Origin: CAYSBE01 sp964429245
GTDB taxonomy: Bacteria > Bacteroidota > Bacteroidia > UKL13-3
Assembly (NCBI GenBank): GCA_964429245.1
Contig: CAYSBE010000013.1
Coordinates: 1 to 34,492, forward strand
DNA: 34,492 nt
Direction of reading: 5' to 3'
Shown: positions 6,836 to 15,210 of the stretch, one piece after another
Layout of the letters: each line of letters starts with the position of its first letter
Numbering within the stretch: position 1 is the first letter of the stretch
The notes under the pieces: generated by a model
Told to the model about the DNA's origin: nothing
Seen by the model: the letters and a program-made list of their open reading frames with translations, nothing else
Database searches by the model: none
Made by a program: the position numbers and the translations under genes

Positions 6836-7900
6836 GTGCAAAAAAATAAATTTAGTATATTATTTATATTATGGCTAAGCTGCCTTTCGGCTATTGCCCA
6901 AATTGGCGGAAATTATACCTACCAATTTTTAACGGTGCACCCAAATGCACGAATTGCAGCTTTGGGTGGATTAGCCATAGCAACACCTGATAATGACCTG
7001 AATCTGGCTGCACAAAATCCGGCCATGCTGCGTGCAGATATGCACAACCAAATCAGTTACAGCCATGTGTTTTTATTTGCTGATATCCAATCAGGATATG
7101 TGGCACATGCCAGACACTATGAAGGCCTAGGCACGTTTGCTGCCGGTATCCAATACATCAGTTATGGAAATTTTCAACGCACCGCATCAAATGGAGAATC
7201 ATTAGGTACGTTTACTGCAGGTGAGTATGCTTTTCAACTTGCCTATTCAAAAAAATTAGATGAATACTTTTCGATTGGTGGACAAATCAAATTGATTTAT
7301 TCTTCATTGGCTGAATTCAATTCATTTGGAGGTGCCATTGATGCCGGTATTACGTATCACAATCCGGAAAAACTATTTACGGCCTCACTTGCTGTAACCA
7401 ATTTTGGAACACAATTTTCAACCTATACGGATAACGGTGAGCGTGAAAAACTCCCAACAAACCTGATGCTAGGAGTGTCGAAAAAATTACAGAATGCACC
7501 CTTTCGATTTACCCTTACCGGAAAATACCTAAACCAACCCGGAAAACTAATTTACCAAAATGCCAATAAACCTACCGCCCAAAAAGACCTTGAAACAGGC
7601 GAAACAATTGAAGAAGATTTAAACTTTGGAAAACAGGTGATGAGCCACGTGAATGCGAATGTAGAATTGCTTTTCGGCAAAAACTTTTATTTTGGTTTGG
7701 GATATAACTATTTAAGACGTTGGGAAATGGGTCTTAAAGACCTTGCCGGTGGCGCAGGTTTTTCGTGGGGATTTGGTTTAAAGATTAGCAAATTCCAACT
7801 TGCCTATGGCAATATCTCCTACTTTGTTGGTAATTCTACAGACCACCTCACTGTTATATTTAATATTAACGATTTTAAAAAGAAGAAATCGGAGCAATAG
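6836..7900 (+). CDS. porQ: Type IX secretion system protein PorQ
   Basis: An outer-membrane beta-barrel of the FadL/PorV-like group that works with the PorU-PorV-PorZ attachment complex of the type IX secretion system. I choose the GTG at 6836: it gives a 354-residue protein with a textbook signal peptide, VQKNKFSILFILWLSCLSAIA, cut before QIGGNYTYQFL. The longer frame from an ATG at 6761 would start inside a terminator hairpin and add 25 unlikely residues. The mature N-terminus with PNARIAALGG and NLAAQNPAML is the family signature, followed by alternating beta-strands to the end. cmk follows 35 bases downstream in the same direction, probably co-transcribed. Confidence 0.9.
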   Translation: MQKNKFSILFILWLSCLSAIAQIGGNYTYQFLTVHPNARIAALGGLAIATPDNDLNLAAQNPAMLRADMHNQISYSHVFLFADIQSGYVAHARHYEGLGTFAAGIQYISYGNFQRTASNGESLGTFTAGEYAFQLAYSKKLDEYFSIGGQIKLIYSSLAEFNSFGGAIDAGITYHNPEKLFTASLAVTNFGTQFSTYTDNGEREKLPTNLMLGVSKKLQNAPFRFTLTGKYLNQPGKLIYQNANKPTAQKDLETGETIEEDLNFGKQVMSHVNANVELLFGKNFYFGLGYNYLRRWEMGLKDLAGGAGFSWGFGLKISKFQLAYGNISYFVGNSTDHLTVIFNINDFKKKKSEQ

Positions 7901-7935
7901 CAAAAATTGATTTTATTTGCTAAAACATTTTGCAA

Positions 7936-8619
7936 ATGCCCCACATCATCATTGCTATTGACGGATATTCCTCTTGCGGAAAAAGCACACTCGCTAAAGA
8001 ACTAGCCAGACATATCGGCTACAAGTATATTGATACCGGTGCCATGTACCGTGCAGTTGCATTATACTTACTTCGCAACCAAATTGATATACACCATCCC
8101 GAACATGTTAAGCAGGCATTGCATGATATTCAAATTCAATTTAAACTCAACAACCGCCACCAAGACATTTTTTTAAACGGGGAAAATGTGGAAGAGGAAA
8201 TTCGCATCAATCCACGTGTGGCAAGTACCGTTAGCGATGTAAGTGCAATTAGTTCGGTACGCAGGTTTCTGGTAAAGCAACAACAAGAAATGGGCAAAGA
8301 CAAAGGCATTGTGATGGATGGCCGAGATATTGGCACTGTGGTATTTCCTCATGCCGAAATCAAATTATTTGTAACTGCCGACCCAAAAATACGTGCGCAA
8401 AGAAGATTTGACGAACTCAACGCAAAAAGACAACACACTACATTCGAAGAAGTATTGGCTAATCTTGCTAAACGCGATCACATTGACAGCACTCGTGAAG
8501 ATAGCCCACTGAAACAAGCTGAAGATGCCATTTTATTGGACAACTCGCATATGAATCGGGAACAGCAATTTGCTTTTGCACTCGATCTAATCAATAAAAA
8601 AATTCAGGCAACTGCATAA
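7936..8619 (+). CDS. cmk: Cytidylate kinase
   Basis: A cytoplasmic kinase that phosphorylates CMP and dCMP with ATP in pyrimidine nucleotide metabolism. The P-loop GYSSCGKS is at residues 10-17, followed by YIDTGAMYRAVAL, the conserved CMP kinase stretch VMDGRDIGTVVFP, and the lid region with KRDHIDSTREDSPLKQA. Its 227 residues match the family. The ATG at 7936 is preferred over a TTG two codons upstream because it begins directly at the first beta strand (MPHIIIAIDG). It lies downstream of porQ, and a strong hairpin terminator follows the stop by two bases. Confidence 0.96.
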   Translation: MPHIIIAIDGYSSCGKSTLAKELARHIGYKYIDTGAMYRAVALYLLRNQIDIHHPEHVKQALHDIQIQFKLNNRHQDIFLNGENVEEEIRINPRVASTVSDVSAISSVRRFLVKQQQEMGKDKGIVMDGRDIGTVVFPHAEIKLFVTADPKIRAQRRFDELNAKRQHTTFEEVLANLAKRDHIDSTREDSPLKQAEDAILLDNSHMNREQQFAFALDLINKKIQATA

Positions 8620-8621
8620 AA

Positions 8622-8651
8622 AAATCCCAAATACGACTGTATTTGGGATTT
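8622..8651. terminator. Bidirectional terminator between cmk and efp
   Basis: AAATCCCAAATAC and GTATTTGGGATTT form a perfect 13-bp stem around GACT. It is flanked by As and Ts and sits between the convergent genes cmk (plus) and efp (minus). Confidence 0.9.
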
Positions 8652-8674
8652 TACAATATTCGATTTGTAAGTGA

Positions 8675-9238
8675 TTATTCTTTTACTCGCTCCACGTAAT
8701 CTCCTGTACGTGTATCTACTTTTACTTTATCACCTACGTTACAAAACAATGGAACCATTACTTCTGCACCATTATCCAATGTTGCCGGCTTTAACGTATT
8801 GGTAGCAGTATCCCCTCTCACACCCGGTTCGGCATAGGTAATTTCTAGAATGACAAAAGTTGGTGGTTCAGCCCCAATCGGATCATCGCCTTCAAACGAT
8901 ACTTTTATTGTCATTTCTTCTTTCAAAAATTTTGCAGCATCGCCAAACATGGTCTCACTAATGTATACCTGCTCAAACGATTCCGGATCCATCAACACCA
9001 AATTGGTTCCATCTTTGTATAGGTATTGCATATCACGAAACTCAACCCTTACCATCTCTACACTTTCGCCCGCACGAAAACGATGTTCCATTTGCTTACC
9101 GGTTTTCACATTGCGCAGCACTACTTGATAAAATGCACGCAAGTTTCCCGGTGTGCGGTGCTGATATTCCATTACCTGACACAATTCGTTATTGTATTTG
9201 ATAAAACATCCTTTAAATAAATCGCCTGTATTTGCCAT
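8675..9238 (-). CDS. efp: Translation elongation factor P
   Basis: EF-P enters the ribosomal E site and relieves stalling at consecutive prolines. The ATG at 9238 gives a 187-residue protein of normal length (MANTGDLFKG); an upstream TTG would only add two residues. The three domains are present, ending in VPLFCNVGDKVKVDTRTGDYVERVK. The loop at residues 27-36 reads HRTPGNLRAF. The residue that aligns with E. coli Lys34, which carries beta-lysine there (Arg with rhamnose in other bacteria), is Asn32 here, so neither known modification can occur at that place. The gene is divergent from pepT, with 93 bases between the starts. Confidence 0.95.
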   Translation of the reverse strand: MANTGDLFKGCFIKYNNELCQVMEYQHRTPGNLRAFYQVVLRNVKTGKQMEHRFRAGESVEMVRVEFRDMQYLYKDGTNLVLMDPESFEQVYISETMFGDAAKFLKEEMTIKVSFEGDDPIGAEPPTFVILEITYAEPGVRGDTATNTLKPATLDNGAEVMVPLFCNVGDKVKVDTRTGDYVERVKE

Positions 9239-9331
9239 AATCAATTTTTAATGAGGCGCGAAAATGCAAAAACACGTTCATTTTAACAAACTTTATCTGC
9301 TTTTGCTACATTGCATGAAATTTCTACATTC

Positions 9332-10576
9332 ATGAGTTTATCATCTTATACCGTTGCCGAGCGCCTGATGCGCTATGTACAGTTAGATACCACTGCCGAC
9401 CCCAACTCGGAAAGCACACCTAGCAGTATGAAACAAAAAAAATTATCCGAATTGCTGGTAAACGAACTTAAAGTCTTAGGTATTGTAGATGCACATACAG
9501 ATGAATGGGGATATGTGTATGCAACCATTCCATCAAATAGCAATAAACAAGTCCCTGTAATTTGTTTTTGTTCGCATGTTGATACTGCACCTGATTGTAG
9601 CGGCACTGACGTAAAACCAATTTTGCATAAAAATTGGAATGGAAATAATATCGTACTCCCTGATGACCCTTCTGTGATTATTTCGAAAGAAGAACATCCT
9701 TATTTAAATGAACGTATTGGTGATGATATCATTACTGCATCTGGCAAAACCTTGTTGGGAGCAGATGACAAAGCTGGTGTCGCTATAATCATGAACCTTG
9801 CCGAGTATTTGATCGCTAACCCCAAAGTAGAACACGGAACAATTAAAATTTTATTTACCCCTGATGAAGAAATTGGACGTGGGGTTGATAAAGTAGACAT
9901 GCAAAAACTGGGTGCAGATTACGGCTACACTCTCGATGGTGGTGAACGTGGTACACTTGAAGGCGAGAACTTTAGTGCAGATGGCTGCACTATTACTTTT
10001 TTTGGAGTTAGCGCTCATCCGGGCTATGCAAAAGGAAAAATGGTAAATGCACAAAAAGTGTTGGCTCAATTTATCAGCAACTTACCCGGCAATCATTTAT
10101 GTCCTGAAACTACAGATGGATACCAAGGTTTTGTGCATCCTGTGCATATTGAAGGCGGTTTAGAAAAAGCAATAGCTCAGTTTATCATTCGAGATTTTGA
10201 AACTGCAAAGCTTGCTCACCACGAAGAGTTATTGGCTAACCTTGCTGATGAGGCAACAAAGTTATTTCCCGGTTCGCGATTTGAGATACAGATAAAGGAA
10301 CAATACCGAAACATGAAAGAAGTATTGGACCAACATCCTCATGTAATGAACCATGCTCTAGAAGCATACAAACGTGTCGGATTAAATCCTAAAACAACCA
10401 ATATTCGAGGTGGCACAGATGGTGCTCGTTTGAGTTTTTTAGGTATGCCTTGCCCCAATATTTTTACTGGTGAAATGGCCATACACAGCAAACAAGAATA
10501 TGTGAGTGTGCAGGATATGCAAAAAGCTGTGGATGTGTGTGTAGAATTGGTGAAGATTTGGGAAGAAAAAGCATAA
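9332..10576 (+). CDS. pepT: Peptidase T (tripeptide aminopeptidase)
   Basis: A cytoplasmic M20-family zinc peptidase that removes the N-terminal residue of tripeptides. The first ATG (9332) gives 414 residues; a TTG seven codons upstream is less likely. Family motifs are all present: the SHVDTAPD zinc site, LLGADDKAGVA with the bridging Asp, FTPDEEIGRGVDK with the catalytic Glu pair, and the late zinc His in IHSKQEYV. The stretch GAHPG of most PepT proteins appears as SAHPGYAKGKMVNA. It is divergently transcribed from efp. The gap to the convergent gene at 10613 is only 36 bases and contains no clear terminator. Confidence 0.94.
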   Translation: MSLSSYTVAERLMRYVQLDTTADPNSESTPSSMKQKKLSELLVNELKVLGIVDAHTDEWGYVYATIPSNSNKQVPVICFCSHVDTAPDCSGTDVKPILHKNWNGNNIVLPDDPSVIISKEEHPYLNERIGDDIITASGKTLLGADDKAGVAIIMNLAEYLIANPKVEHGTIKILFTPDEEIGRGVDKVDMQKLGADYGYTLDGGERGTLEGENFSADGCTITFFGVSAHPGYAKGKMVNAQKVLAQFISNLPGNHLCPETTDGYQGFVHPVHIEGGLEKAIAQFIIRDFETAKLAHHEELLANLADEATKLFPGSRFEIQIKEQYRNMKEVLDQHPHVMNHALEAYKRVGLNPKTTNIRGGTDGARLSFLGMPCPNIFTGEMAIHSKQEYVSVQDMQKAVDVCVELVKIWEEKA

Positions 10577-10612
10577 GAAATTTGTCCCTAATTTATCAAT
10601 TAAGCTTGTTTT

Positions 10613-11128
10613 CTATTTTGTAGAAAAATTTCTACCCAAACTAAATCCTAACCAATTGGTATATTTTCCACTCATAATTAGCGGGGTATAGTTTACCCTA
10701 AAATACACTTTATTGGTTTCAACAATCCTAAAGCCAACTACTCCCGTAGGAACAATTTCTCTATTGGAAAATCCCTGAGTCATCATGGTAAACCCTAAAC
10801 CCAGTTCTATTCGCTCTTTTCTCTGACCCAATAAAATGGATGTTGTAAATGGAAACATAAAGGTATTGCCATCAACATAAATTTGATTTAGCATGGTATA
10901 GTCAGACGGATTGTATGCGGCCCCTATTCTGGCTACCCATCCGGTTCCTTCTTTCCTATATAATACTTTTTCGTAATTAAGTGAATAGAATAAGCCCGAC
11001 CCAAACACTTCTACAAACCAGTTATTTGTTCCGGTTGGTTCTTGATAAATATCATAGTCCTGCGCATTGCTTATATTGCAAATAAAAAACAGAGCCACAA
11101 AAAAAATCCATTTTACTTGTTTCTTCAT
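10613..11128 (-). CDS. Secreted outer-membrane beta-barrel-like protein, unknown function
   Basis: A 171-residue protein with a clear signal peptide (MKKQVKWIFFVALFFIC, cut after NISNA, mature start QDYDIYQ). The mature part alternates polar and hydrophobic residues in segments that look like transmembrane beta-strands, for example GLFYSLNYEKVLYRK, WVARIGAAYN and YFRVNYTPLIM, and it ends in GFSLGRNFSTK. It is probably a small outer-membrane barrel. I cannot name a family. Its ATG faces the start of the divergent UbiA-like gene with only two bases between them, so their promoters must lie inside each other's coding sequence if both starts are right. Confidence 0.8.
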   Translation of the reverse strand: MKKQVKWIFFVALFFICNISNAQDYDIYQEPTGTNNWFVEVFGSGLFYSLNYEKVLYRKEGTGWVARIGAAYNPSDYTMLNQIYVDGNTFMFPFTTSILLGQRKERIELGLGFTMMTQGFSNREIVPTGVVGFRIVETNKVYFRVNYTPLIMSGKYTNWLGFSLGRNFSTK

Positions 11129-11130
11129 TA

Positions 11131-11976
11131 TTGAAAAAGTTAGCGCAATATTACCAAATATTTTCAGACCTCAGTCTGGATATTGTACTTGGTGTATTGT
11201 GCAATATGATTGCTATTGATTTCAGTTTTCAATTACATATGCCTTTGGTTTGGTATGCCGGTCTTCCTGCTGCAACCTGGATGGTATATCTGGGCGACCA
11301 TTTGTTTGATACCATAAAAGCTTCCAAGCCTTCACTAACCAGTCGACATGTATTTATCACAAGTCATCAAAAACCAATTATTGGTTTGATTGTGCTCCTA
11401 TTTTTTTCGTGCATCATGATGTTAATCCTAAGCTACAACTACCAAGTATTTTTTGCAGCTACTATGTGTTTGCCATTTATTGGGGCATACTTTGGCCTTA
11501 CTTTTTTTGCCGGAAAACGATTTCAGTGGTTATTCAATAAGGAGTTGCTCGTTGCTTTTATTTACACATTCGCTATTTATTCAACACTTACCATTAATAG
11601 CTATGACTGGCCCTCCTATTTACCTGCATTTCTGGCATTATTCATGATTAGCTACAGCAACCTGTTGATGATGTCGATACTGGAAATGAAAAATGATATT
11701 GAAACAAATAAGTTTTCATGGGCACTTATTCTCGGAAAAAGAAATGCTGAACGATTGCTGTTTATTGTATTTTCAATAGGTATTGGGGTCATTATTTATG
11801 GATTGGCACATAGCTACTCGCAGCGTATCTTAGCACTTATGTGGTTGAATACGGTCATGCTTTTATCTCATGTCGGGCTTTATATGTTCAAAAAGAAAAT
11901 TACCGATACAGATACGATACGTAAACTGAGTGACGCTATTTTCTGGATACCTGCTTTTTGTTTGCTAATGAATTAG
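11131..11976 (+). CDS. UbiA-like integral membrane protein (prenyltransferase superfamily, divergent)
   Basis: A 281-residue protein with about eight predicted membrane helices. Two polar segments fit the positions of the aspartate-rich motifs of UbiA prenyltransferases: YLGDHLFD at 53-60 and EMKNDIETNK at 185-194, the latter after a helix. The first motif is weaker than the canonical NDxxDxxxD. The UbiA assignment is therefore tentative, and the substrate is unknown. The start is a TTG at 11131; the first ATG is at codon 26 and would remove most of helix 1. The stop overlaps the convergent ftsK stop by 4 bases. Confidence 0.65.
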   Translation: MKKLAQYYQIFSDLSLDIVLGVLCNMIAIDFSFQLHMPLVWYAGLPAATWMVYLGDHLFDTIKASKPSLTSRHVFITSHQKPIIGLIVLLFFSCIMMLILSYNYQVFFAATMCLPFIGAYFGLTFFAGKRFQWLFNKELLVAFIYTFAIYSTLTINSYDWPSYLPAFLALFMISYSNLLMMSILEMKNDIETNKFSWALILGKRNAERLLFIVFSIGIGVIIYGLAHSYSQRILALMWLNTVMLLSHVGLYMFKKKITDTDTIRKLSDAIFWIPAFCLLMN

Positions 11977-14480
11977 CGATTACGCAATTCATTTAATTTT
12001 TCTTCCAACTGAATGGTGTCAGCAATCATTACCTCACGTGCTTTACTTCCTTTAAATGGTCCCACAATTCCTGCTTTTTCCAATTGATCAATCAATCTAC
12101 CTGCACGGTTATATCCCAGGTTAAGTCTTCTTTGCAATAACGAAGTGCTGCCTTGCTGATGATGAACAATGATTTGCGCAGCTTCTTCAAATAATTCATC
12201 ACGTTCGCGTGGGTCAAAATCTTCGCCTCCCCCATCTTCCCCATCTATTTTCACTTCGGGTAATATGTAAGGTTCTTTTCCTTGTTGCTGACCAATAAAA
12301 TTGGTAATTTCATCTACCTCGGGGGTATCTACAAACGCACATTGCAAGCGTATGAGATCATTTCCGTTGCTGAAAAGCATATCTCCTTTTCCAATAAGCT
12401 GATCGGCACCATTGGCATCAAGTATGGTGCGTGAATCAATTTTTTGCGACACACGGAAAGCTACACGTGCAGGAAAATTTGCTTTGATGGTACCTGTAAT
12501 AATATTAACGGAAGGACGTTGTGTAGCAAGTATTAAGTGAATTCCGATTGCGCGCGCCAATTGAGCCAATCGGGCAATGGGTAATTCTACTTCTTTCCCT
12601 GCTGTCATCATCAAATCTGCCAATTCATCAATTACCACAACGATATATGGCAAATAGCGGTGCCCCTTCTCTGGATTGAGTTTTCGTTTGATAAATCGCT
12701 GGTTGTATTCTTTAATATTTCTTACACCAGCATCTTTTAGTAAATCATAACGGGCATCCATCTCCACACAAAGGGAGTTTAAGGTATTTACCACAAGTTT
12801 GGTATCTGTGATAATGGCATCAGCATCACCGGGTATTTTGGCCAAAAAATGGCGTTCGATGGTTTTATAAATATTTAGTTCTACCTTTTTAGGATCAACT
12901 AGTACAAACTTAATTTGTGACGGGTGTTTTTTGTATAACAACGAAACAAGTATGGCGTTTAAACCAACAGACTTTCCTTGTCCGGTAGCACCTGCCATCA
13001 ACAAGTGAGGCATTTTTGCCAAATCTGCCACAAATACTTCATTCTGTATATTTCTACCAAATGCAATGGGCAATTCCATATCTGCATTTTGAAATTTGGA
13101 GCTGGCAATGACACCACGCATGGCAACCATTGCAGGCTTTTCATTTGGCACTTCAATACCTATTGTTCCTCTTCCCGGAATTGGGGCAATGATTCGTATA
13201 CCAAGTGCAGCAAGACTTAATGCTATATCATCTTCAAGATTTTTAATTTTTGCAATTCGCACACCATCCTGGGGAACAATTTCATACAACGTAACCGTTG
13301 GACCAATGGTTGCCGAAATCTTTTTAATACCAATATTGTAATTTTTGAGTGTATCCTCAATCATTTTTGTTTTCTGCTGCAACTCGGCTGTTTCAACATT
13401 TGCTTTGTTATCGCCATAATCTTTTAGCAACTCAAGGGTTGGAAACTGATAGTTTGCAAAATCTAGTGTGGGATCGTAATCACTCCCAATTTCACCATAA
13501 GCTGGCATGGCTTCAGGTTTGTTTTCTTCTACCATTTCTTCTTCTACCACATCGTTTACTTCCAAAATCAAATCTGTTTCAACATCAGGCGCAATGATAG
13601 CTTCAGGTTCAGGAAATACCTCCATTTCGGGTAGTGGAGTTACCGGAGGGATTATTATTTCAGGCGCTTCCAATTCATCAATTGGTAGAGATTCTATTAC
13701 CTCTATCGTATTTTGCTTCAATACAAAATCATCCGGATTCAAATGTTCAAGAAATGATTCTTCTTCATCTGTTCTTGAGAGTTTTGCCTTCTCATCTTCA
13801 TTCATCTGTTCATTTCCATAAACAGGTTTGGGGGAGTAGAACTTTATATTAAAAATTGCAATCATACACGTAAGTGCATAAGAAAGCAAAAGAAAACCTG
13901 TTCCAACTAACCCAATTAAACCCTTTAAGTATTGCACGCCAAAGTGCCCATATGTGCCACCCAATACCTGCAAAATGTCCTGAAACAAAAATCCGGATAC
14001 CAAAGGAAACCATAAGGAAATTAACAATCCATATTTAAACGTTTTGCCAATAGACAATAGTTCAACTTGAGAAAGTAGTTTCACTCCTACTGCAAATAAC
14101 AACACAGCAATATAATATGCTGATATTCCTATCCCTTTGTATACCATCATGTATCCAACCCATGCCCCCAGCTTACCTAAAATATTGTGTGCAGCCAATG
14201 GGTCATATTTCCAAAAATAATCCCAACTCATATGTCTTGCCAGTTGCTGGTCTTTATCCCAAGTAAACAAAAAGGAGCTCACAGCAAAAGCTACATATAC
14301 AGATGACAAGGTAAATACCAATCCAATAATTTTTTGCAAACGCTCATCTGCCAATAGGCTAAAAATACCTGATTTTGAGGGTGCAGCAGTAGTTTCCACT
14401 TCAGGCTTCTCCTTTTCAAAATCTTCCGCTTCCTTACCTTCCTCTATTTTACTTATAATATTTGATTTACGTTTCGCCAT
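11973..14480 (-). CDS. ftsK: DNA translocase FtsK
   Basis: A septal DNA pump that aligns chromosome termini and activates dimer resolution at cell division. The 835-residue protein has an N-terminal membrane domain (residues about 45-212, four or five helices), an acidic, Pro-rich linker (about 220-345), and the motor: Walker A GATGQGKS at 497-504 and Walker B VVVIDELADLM, followed by LARAIGIHLILATQRPSV. The C-terminal gamma winged helix, which reads polar DNA sequences, is at about 765-820 (SLLQRRLNLGYNRAGRLID). Length is normal for Bacteroidota. It is a single gene divergent from the DUF7935-like gene, and its stop overlaps the convergent UbiA-like gene. Confidence 0.97.
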   Translation of the reverse strand: MAKRKSNIISKIEEGKEAEDFEKEKPEVETTAAPSKSGIFSLLADERLQKIIGLVFTLSSVYVAFAVSSFLFTWDKDQQLARHMSWDYFWKYDPLAAHNILGKLGAWVGYMMVYKGIGISAYYIAVLLFAVGVKLLSQVELLSIGKTFKYGLLISLWFPLVSGFLFQDILQVLGGTYGHFGVQYLKGLIGLVGTGFLLLSYALTCMIAIFNIKFYSPKPVYGNEQMNEDEKAKLSRTDEEESFLEHLNPDDFVLKQNTIEVIESLPIDELEAPEIIIPPVTPLPEMEVFPEPEAIIAPDVETDLILEVNDVVEEEMVEENKPEAMPAYGEIGSDYDPTLDFANYQFPTLELLKDYGDNKANVETAELQQKTKMIEDTLKNYNIGIKKISATIGPTVTLYEIVPQDGVRIAKIKNLEDDIALSLAALGIRIIAPIPGRGTIGIEVPNEKPAMVAMRGVIASSKFQNADMELPIAFGRNIQNEVFVADLAKMPHLLMAGATGQGKSVGLNAILVSLLYKKHPSQIKFVLVDPKKVELNIYKTIERHFLAKIPGDADAIITDTKLVVNTLNSLCVEMDARYDLLKDAGVRNIKEYNQRFIKRKLNPEKGHRYLPYIVVVIDELADLMMTAGKEVELPIARLAQLARAIGIHLILATQRPSVNIITGTIKANFPARVAFRVSQKIDSRTILDANGADQLIGKGDMLFSNGNDLIRLQCAFVDTPEVDEITNFIGQQQGKEPYILPEVKIDGEDGGGEDFDPRERDELFEEAAQIIVHHQQGSTSLLQRRLNLGYNRAGRLIDQLEKAGIVGPFKGSKAREVMIADTIQLEEKLNELRNR

Positions 14481-14638
14481 TGATATCCTACAAAAATAGC
14501 CTTAGCAGTGGCTATCAGCCATTAAGTTTTAAACCTTTACACAACATCTAAAAAAAGTGCAGTATTTTAAGCACAAATCATGCTTGTAAATTCACTTGGT
14601 TGCTTATTTTCGCCATCCCCATTCAATTAATAACAGAT

Positions 14639-15181
14639 ATGCCCAATCAAAACGCGTTTTTTATTTTTCTGGAATTTCTTAAATACTTAATTCCTGCACT
14701 TGTAACCTTTCTAGTGGTTTATTTCTTATTGAAAAGTTATTTCGATAACGAAATCAGTAAACGAAGAATGGAACTCAGACTTGAGCAAAATAAGGTACTT
14801 ACCCCATTAAAACTTCAGGCTTACGAACGGATGGTTATATTAATGGAACGCATGACTCCAAACAACCTTATTTTTCGGGTTACACAACCCGGAATTTCTG
14901 CCTCACAGTTGAAACAGGATTTAATTGCTGATATCAACAATGAATTTAACCATAATCTATCACAGCAAGTGTATGTATCTCCACAGGCTTGGCAAATGGT
15001 GCGCATAAGCAAAGAAGAGATGGTAAATATTATAAATACTGCCTATGCGCAGCTTGGCCCCAATGCTGTTGGATTGGATTTAAGCAAAAGCATTTTTGAA
15101 ACCATGATTCAAATGGAAAATATTCCAACTTTAAAAGCGCTGGAATTTCTTAGAAAAGAATTCCATATCATGTTTGACTAA
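14639..15181 (+). CDS. Conserved Bacteroidota membrane-anchored protein (DUF7935-like)
   Basis: A 180-residue protein with one N-terminal membrane helix (about residues 12-32, LIPALVTFLVVYFLL), then a long basic and acidic helix (NEISKRRMELRLEQNK) and a soluble helical domain containing LTPLKLQAYERM, MTPNNLIFRV and EFNHNLSQQVYVSP. I recall this pattern as the Bacteroidota family DUF7935, function unknown; the number is from memory. The ATG at 14639 is preferred over a TTG 13 codons upstream. It is 29 bases upstream of the methylmalonyl-CoA mutase gene and probably shares its transcript, but there is no sequence sign of a direct functional link. Confidence 0.75.
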   Translation: MPNQNAFFIFLEFLKYLIPALVTFLVVYFLLKSYFDNEISKRRMELRLEQNKVLTPLKLQAYERMVILMERMTPNNLIFRVTQPGISASQLKQDLIADINNEFNHNLSQQVYVSPQAWQMVRISKEEMVNIINTAYAQLGPNAVGLDLSKSIFETMIQMENIPTLKALEFLRKEFHIMFD

Positions 15182-15210
15182 ATTAACATTACAACAGACT
15201 CACAAACCCA

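Noticed and set aside
13096..13821. Plus-strand open frames opposite ftsK, some Ser-rich
   Set aside because: They lie fully within the well-conserved ftsK gene; the Ser-rich composition is the reverse complement of the acidic, Pro-rich linker codons.
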